Below, piece by piece: positions 38,101 to 64,000 of a DNA stretch of 64,000 nt. This stretch comes from Rhynochetos jubatus (Eukaryota; Chordata; Aves; Eurypygiformes; Rhynochetidae): positions 42,937,700 to 43,001,699 of the forward strand of contig CM050648.1 of NCBI GenBank assembly GCA_027574665.1, read 5' to 3'. The position numbers were made by a program, and so were the translations under genes. The first letter of the stretch is position 1, and each line of letters begins with the position of its first letter. The notes under the pieces were generated by a model that was not told where the DNA came from, searched no databases, and saw only the letters and a program-made list of their open reading frames with translations.

Positions 38101-38986
38101 CATTGGGATGCATCTTTTATGTAGAGATGTAAAGAAATTGTCCAAGATATTACTGAAGCCATATGTACAAGGCTTGTGTATCTTAAATTTTATAAAGAAA
38201 TCCTGAACACTTTGACTTATGAAGTATAAGCCATTTATATTTAATATAAACATCTAAGATCTAATTCACCTAATTTACTTATTTTTATTTATGACAAGAA
38301 ATACTAACTTCAGAAGTTATTTTTGTAGTAGAGAAAACGTAACATCTTTCCATTTTTATCATTGTGAAATTTTGATCAGCATTTAGGCGAATACTAAAGA
38401 CTCTTTTCCATGCTTACTTGAAAGAAGTCGAGCTTTCATGTGCGGTGAAACAGGCACTTTACAGGCTTCTTGCAAATGTACTGCATGGTACCGTGTGCAT
38501 TTTGCCCTGTAGTAGGGACAAGTTTGATTGGGAAGTGATTTTTCTTTTCTGTAACTACCAATTTGTCTTGCTACCTTGTTAAGAGAAGGCCAAGTATGAT
38601 TTGGTTGTTTTTTTTTAAAATTGAGTTAATTTAATTTTGACTTGTTTTCTTAAAACCTGCAGTAATTTTGAAAGACAGAGGAAATGAAAATATTTTGTAG
38701 TAGCCTTATTCTAGGACACTGAAGAGCCAAAGCCTTTCCACTGTGTACTGCTACACCTTTCTCTGAGGGTTCTGCGGTGTCGGGGTGCCTTTGAAGTTAT
38801 ATTAGTTTGGCATACCTACCACTTACATGCTTGTTACAGAAGCAGTTTTCAGGTCAAGGGTTACATGTGCTCTTTAACTACAATATTTGAGGCTGATCAG
38901 TGGGGCTACTGTGTAGTGTGGGGCACTGTAGGGGATACTTAAGATTCTCTGGGAAGAGATGCTGAGAGGGAATGGAGTGCATATGT
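35191..38986. other. Spacer between LYPLA1 and TCEA1, part 1
   Basis: This is AT-rich sequence with no supported gene. It may include a longer LYPLA1 3'UTR. A 26-bp exact direct repeat occurs at 35338-35363 and 36551-36576. The minus strand is A-rich at about 36600-37150 and contains frame fragments such as 36599-36811, which I could not assign. Confidence 0.6.
35338..36576 (+). repeat. 26-bp exact direct repeat flanking 1.2 kb
   Basis: The word ccaatttgtctttcagttaa plus six further identical bases occurs at 35338-35363 and again at 36551-36576. Identity stops abruptly on both sides. The segment between has no recognised element, so the origin is unknown. Confidence 0.8.
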
Positions 38987-39248
38987 GTCACAGAATGGTT
39001 TGGGTTGGGAGGGACCTTACAGACTATCCAGTTCCAACCCCCTGCCATGGGCAGGGACACCCTCCCCTATGTCACGCTGCTCAAAGCCTCATCCAGCCTG
39101 GCCTTGAACACTGCCAGGGATGGGGCACCCACAGCTTCTCTGGGCAACCTGTTCCAGTGCCTCACCACCCTCTCCAGGAAGAATGTCTTCCTGATGTCCA
39201 ATCTAAATCTCCCTGCTTTCAGTTTAAACCTGTTACCCCTTGTCCTGT
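38987..39248 (-). repeat. CR1 LINE 3'-end fragment, antisense
   Basis: The plus strand begins tcacagaatggtttgggttg and follows the reversed CR1 3' region through ctctgggcaacctgttccag to ttaccccttgtcctgt. About 260 bp remain and the 5' part is absent. Confidence 0.93.
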
Positions 39249-39576
39249 GTTTTTGAAAGAAAATAATAGTGGAAGACTTCATTCTAGAACTTAAAGATGT
39301 TGCAATTAACTATACTGGCTGCTTTGACACTTCTGTCTTTCTCCTGTCGTTGTCCCTGAGCTACTGTAGAACATGTACAACTTGTTTACCATTTAGTGTA
39401 GCAGTAGCTCTCAGCTGCTAATAGTGTACTGCTTTTATCATTGATGTGGTTGTTGGAAAAATGATGATAAATTTTATTTGAGGTTTTAGCATCTTACTTA
39501 ACCATAGTTGATGATTATAGGTACTAGGTTACTTCATTTAGACAGAATGGAATTAAACCTGAACTGGCATGAGCCC

Positions 39577-40204
39577 TGTCATGGTTTAGCCCCAGTAAGC
39601 AACCAAGTACCACAGAGCTGCTTGCTCACCTACCCCCTTCCTCCCCAGTGGGATGGGGAGACAATTGGAAGAAAAAGATAAAAAGAACTTTTGGGTTGAG
39701 ATAAGAATAGTTTAATAACTGAAAGTGAAACAAAGTAAGTATAGTAATATTAATAATATGTAATGAAAATAATACTACTACTAATGATGATAATATGTAA
39801 TAAAACAGAAAGGGAAAAAAAAAAAAGGAAGGAAAACAAAATGATACAACTGCTCACCACTGGCTGACCAATGCTCAACCGGTTCCCGAGCAGTGATTTT
39901 TCCCTCCTGGGCGACTTCCCCAACCTATATACTGAGCATGATGTTTGATGGCATGAAATGTCCCTTTGGTCAGTTCAGGTCAGCTTGTACAGGCTGTGTC
40001 CCCTCCCAGCTTCTTGTAGGGAAGAAGCTGGGAACACAGGGGCAGTATCAGAAACTGGAAAAGTCCTTGACTTGGCATAAACATTCCTTGGCAACAACTA
40101 AAAATATTAGTGTTTTCAATATTCTTTTCAGCACAAATCCAAAACACAGCCTCATACTAGCTACTGTGAGTAAAATTAACTCTATCCCCATTAAAAGCAG
40201 CACA
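39577..40204 (+). mobile_element. Solo LTR of an ERVL-like avian endogenous retrovirus
   Basis: The segment of about 630 bp begins TGTCATGGTTTAGCCCCAG and ends CA. It matches from memory a solo LTR type that is abundant in many birds. Family features are the early gtgggatggggag motif, the gggttgagataag stretch, a central TATA-like tatatact near 39927 and the cttcttgtagggaagaagc part. No internal retroviral sequence or second LTR is seen, so it is a fossil left by recombination between two LTRs. No clear target-site duplication was found. It is diverged, so it is not a recent insertion. The orientation is inferred from the TATA-like element. Confidence 0.75.
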
Positions 40205-40249
40205 ATCTTTTAAATGTTGTGCTGAGCACTACATTTTTTTCCTCTCAAA

Positions 40250-40418
40250 ATCATAGTATCACAGGATGGTTTGGGTTGGAAGGGACCTTAAAGACCAGCT
40301 AGTTCCAACCCCCCTGCCATGGGCAGGGACACCCTCCACTAGACCAGGTTGCTCAAAGCCTCATCCAGCCTGGCCTTGAACACTTCCAGGGATGGGGCAC
40401 CCACAGCTTCTCTGCGCA
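40250..40418 (-). repeat. CR1 LINE 3'-end fragment, antisense
   Basis: The plus strand starts at the reversed CR1 tail (tcatagtatcacaggatgg, then ggaagggaccttaaagacc) and breaks off after acagcttctctgcgcaa. It begins 45 bp after the solo LTR. About 170 bp survive. Confidence 0.92.
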
Positions 40419-41400
40419 AAATCTGTTCCTGATGGAAAAGGTACTCTTTTCCTTAAGGAGTCATTCCTTTATTGTTGGGGATTTTCCCCCATGGGCAGAA
40501 CAAACAAAAAAGCTGCAGCCAAAGTTCCTGTATGCTTATCCAGACCTAACCTGTAGGAATATCGGATTTAGGTCCCAAGATTTTAATTGCTTCTCATGAG
40601 CCTCTTGTGTGGGCGGTTCAGCTGGCAGAGGCTGTGCCCGTTGAGCGCTGCGTTGACCTGCCTGAACACCACCTGTTTCTCTGTGGCTTCAAAACACAAG
40701 ACAGTCTTGCTGCAAAGTACACAACACGGACAGCAGTTCTTGCTGTCGTTGCTTCTTGGAGTGTCGTGCCAGGGGACCGGCCTATCTCACCTCTTCTCCA
40801 AAATGCACGTGTTTTACACTCCTCAGCTGATGTTTCAGGCACCCTGCTTACTAACAGTGGATTGCAGAAGGATGTATAAGCACCCTCCTGCATCTCAGCA
40901 GGGCATGATCTTCATGCAGTCTTTCTGTAACCTTCAGATATGCGTACCGTTTTCTTCATGTAAACGCTTTTTTACAGCAAAAAAACCCCAGTTTAACGAT
41001 GCTGTTCTTTTTGTCTACAGCAGGTCACAGCAGTGAGGCACGTAACTCAGTTCATGAACAGAATTTCAGGGGTGGTACGTACTGTAAATTTGTCAGACTT
41101 GGTAGGTCCCGTTGGAACGTAGATGTGGATGAGCTGTGAGACTTGGAAGTTTGTCTCCCACCCTGCTGTGCTGGCTCCAAACTCGTACAGCCCGGGTTTA
41201 CTCTAAAGTGGTGCTTTGAAATCCTCGCTGTTTTACACAGAAGAAATTTTAGGGATAGGCTTTAAGAACAACCTTTTCCGTTACAGGAAAGAAGGGATTT
41301 TCTCCCTGTAGTTGAGGCTAAGGAAATCAAGTGCCTGCTGTAATTCCGAGCGTTCTGACAGCTGAACAAAGCCTGCCAACAGGCAGCCAAGTAGCGGTGC
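40419..41400. other. Spacer upstream of the TCEA1 CpG island
   Basis: About 1 kb of mixed-composition DNA. It holds a 149-codon plus-strand frame (40587-41036) and an overlapping 91-codon minus-strand frame. Neither resembles a known protein and neither has a matching promoter or splice pattern. I leave them out as genes. Confidence 0.6.
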
Positions 41401-41802
41401 CGCGCTGTATGAGCTGGGGCCGTGCGGCGGGGCAGCGCTTGCTGCCTGTAGGCCGCCGGGACAGGCATTAACAGCTCGGAGCATTTAATGGTACTTCTCT
41501 CGGGTTTGGGGTTTTTTGGGGAGGATGCGAGACTCACCCCCGCGGGGCGCTGTCGGTGCCGCGCCCGCCCCCCGCGCCCATACTCTCGGCCTTCCTCAGC
41601 GCTGCCTGGCTCCTGCAGCCGGCGATCGGCGCGCGCTGCCTGGCGCTGCCGCCGCTCTGCCTGCTGGGTCGGGGCGCTGCGCCGCGGCCTGGCCCCGCTC
41701 CTGCCCGCGCACAGCTCGGAGGCGGCCCCGCCGCCTCCCGCGCCCCTTCGGCTTTCAGCTTCCCACGCACCGCGCCGGGTTCTCGCTCGGGCCGCCGCAG
41801 CC

Positions 41803-62487
<20,685 letters not shown>

Positions 62488-63760
62488 GTGAGCTTTGTAG
62501 ACTGTGCTTTCAAGTTTAACTATTTCCTTATTCTCTATTTCAGTCCTTCCCACTCTATCTTTCTCCTGCACTGTAGGTTAGAATAAACCCCATTAATGTC
62601 CATTTGTGTGTATATACGCATAGGCCAGTTCACCCAAGTTGCAATTAATGAGTAACCTTTATGGCCTGGGAACGTGTTGAAATACATTTTTGTTGCTGAT
62701 GATAAGGGATGTTTTGTGGCTTCTGTTCATCTGATTTTGCCTACAGTGGAATTTCTTTTCAGAAAGGTTATTGTCTCCTTAATGCCTCATTTAAATCTTT
62801 TTGTGGAAGGTGGTGTATATATATATATATATATATATATTTGGTCTTATCTCTGACCGGGAGTGCCACTGTATACATGCCCGCCTTTCTTACACGGAAG
62901 ATCCTGTGGGCCTTCAAATTTGGGGTTTTGAAGGCTGCCTTTCTTGATTTTGAAACTCTTGAAGTTTCATTGACATATGCTCAATAAGAGAGTCTTGCAT
63001 TGCTCCATCTTCTTGGCCATCTGTAAATTCCTTGGCTGTTTCGGGTTTGATTTTTTTTTCTCCCCGCCCCCGCCGTCATGTATGCTTGGGTGACTTTAAA
63101 CAGACACATTAAATGATGTGCTAGATAAGGAGCAAACTAAAAGTTGGACTCCTCTGAATGACCTTATTGTCTTTTTGTGGGTCCTTCTCTTCTACCAGAA
63201 TTTATGGCCCAGCTCCCTCTCTGTTCTTAGCTCAGTGTAACCTGACCCAGTGTAAGCAGACTTCTGAATCATCCATTTTTATCCTCTTCTTTCTTGTAAT
63301 TCACATAAATCCAGATACAGACTGTAATCAAAGCTGACTGAAGACCATGAATTTGTGGTCCTCTGGATAATTCATAGACTTCTGAAATAATTTGTGACCA
63401 AAAAGTTGCAGATAGCATCTTAGTATTCAGAATTCTATGTAGTCTTGATTTTGGCTAGTTTTCCAAGCCAAAATTTTCCAAGAGCTTTTTTTGCTGTTAT
63501 TTTCTACAGTACGTATGAACTGATCATCCATGGGTTGAATGCAAACCTCAAAAAATAAGTTTATTTTCTGGTTTTATGGCCTTCTGCATGAGATTGAAGG
63601 AGAAATGGTGTTTGGATTGCTCATTGAAGTACACCTGTGTTAAACTGAGGAGGAGGAAACCGCATACTGTATCTAATTTATCCTAAGCTGTCTTGGAAAG
63701 GCAGCTGTTTTTTGAGTAAGGGATTTTGGTCAGAAACAGTAAACAATTATCTTGAGACAA
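62488..63760 (+). other. TCEA1: TCEA1 intron 5 (left part)
   Basis: This is intronic sequence starting at GTGAGC. It has a TA microsatellite at 62816-62841 and no exon recognisable as the next TCEA1 coding part. The intron continues past the CR1 at the right edge. Confidence 0.75.
62816..62841. repeat. TA dinucleotide microsatellite
   Basis: About 13 uninterrupted TA units lie in TCEA1 intron 5. The tract is likely length-polymorphic. Confidence 0.9.
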
Positions 63761-63762
63761 TT

Positions 63763-64000
63763 TCATAGAATCACAGAATGGTTTGAGTTGGAAGGGACCT
63801 TAAAGACCATCTAGTTCCAACCCCCCTGCCGCGGGCAGGGACACCCTCCACTAGACCAGGTTGCTCAAAGCCTCATCCAGCCTGGCCTTGGACACTGCCA
63901 GGCATGGGGCACCCACAGCTTCTCTGGGCAACCTGTTCCAGTGCCTCACCACCCTCTCCGGGAAGAATTTCGTCCTGATATCTAATCTAAATCTCCCCGC
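63763..64000 (-). repeat. CR1 LINE fragment, antisense, cut by the window edge
   Basis: The plus strand starts tcatagaatcacagaatgg, then gagttggaagggacctta, and follows the reversed CR1 3' region to ctgatatctaatctaaatct at the window end. The element continues beyond 64000. Confidence 0.94.

Noticed and set aside
39893-40213. 106-codon frame
   Set aside because: It falls inside the solo LTR, which is not protein-coding.
40587-41036. 149-codon plus-strand frame upstream of TCEA1
   Set aside because: It shows no similarity I recognise, overlaps an open frame on the other strand, and has no splice or polyadenylation pattern.

Overview
This is vertebrate nuclear DNA, most likely from a bird. 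It holds three intron-bearing housekeeping genes in a conserved order: MRPL15 (minus strand), LYPLA1 (plus strand) and the 5' half of TCEA1 (plus strand). The same neighbours occur, as I recall, on human 8q and chicken chromosome 2, with SOX17 next beyond MRPL15. The avian call rests on the interspersed repeats. At least eight CR1 LINE fragments are present with the typical 3'-end wording (…ggaagggacc…ttccaaccc…), there are no Alu- or B1-like SINEs, and there is one solo LTR of an ERVL-like type common in birds.

Layout. 1-12255 is intergenic sequence downstream of MRPL15, with no supportable gene. 12256-20675 is MRPL15 in five coding exons read right to left (294 codons). A CpG island at about 20440-21050 is its promoter. 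21051-23230 is a gene-poor spacer. A second CpG island at about 23230-24320 carries the LYPLA1 promoter, with a duplicated CCAAT-box unit, and LYPLA1 exon 1. LYPLA1 has nine coding exons from 23796 to 34690 (230 codons) with Ser119, Asp174 and His208 all present. 34691-41400 holds its 3'UTR and then a repeat-rich spacer (two CR1 pieces and a solo LTR). A third CpG island at about 41400-42260 starts TCEA1. Five TCEA1 coding exons lie at 41803-62487 and the gene runs off the right edge, so its polymerase-binding and zinc-ribbon parts are outside the window.

The genes do not form a pathway. MRPL15 is a mitochondrial large-subunit ribosomal protein, LYPLA1 is a cytosolic acyl-protein thioesterase, and TCEA1 is the RNA polymerase II factor TFIIS. 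MRPL15 and LYPLA1 are head to head, about 3.1 kb between start codons, each with its own CpG island. All exon joins were checked by reading phase: the MRPL15 and LYPLA1 exon lengths sum to intact frames of 885 and 693 nt, and no exon carries a disabling change.

I found no previously undescribed system. The points worth a second look are small. They are a weak-context first AUG in LYPLA1 that could leak to a second start lacking the palmitoylated cysteine, the duplicated CCAAT unit, a tandem NAGNAG acceptor in TCEA1, an in-frame 111-nt potential cryptic exon and a perfect 62-bp tandem duplication in TCEA1 intron 2, and a 26-bp direct repeat 1.2 kb apart downstream of LYPLA1.
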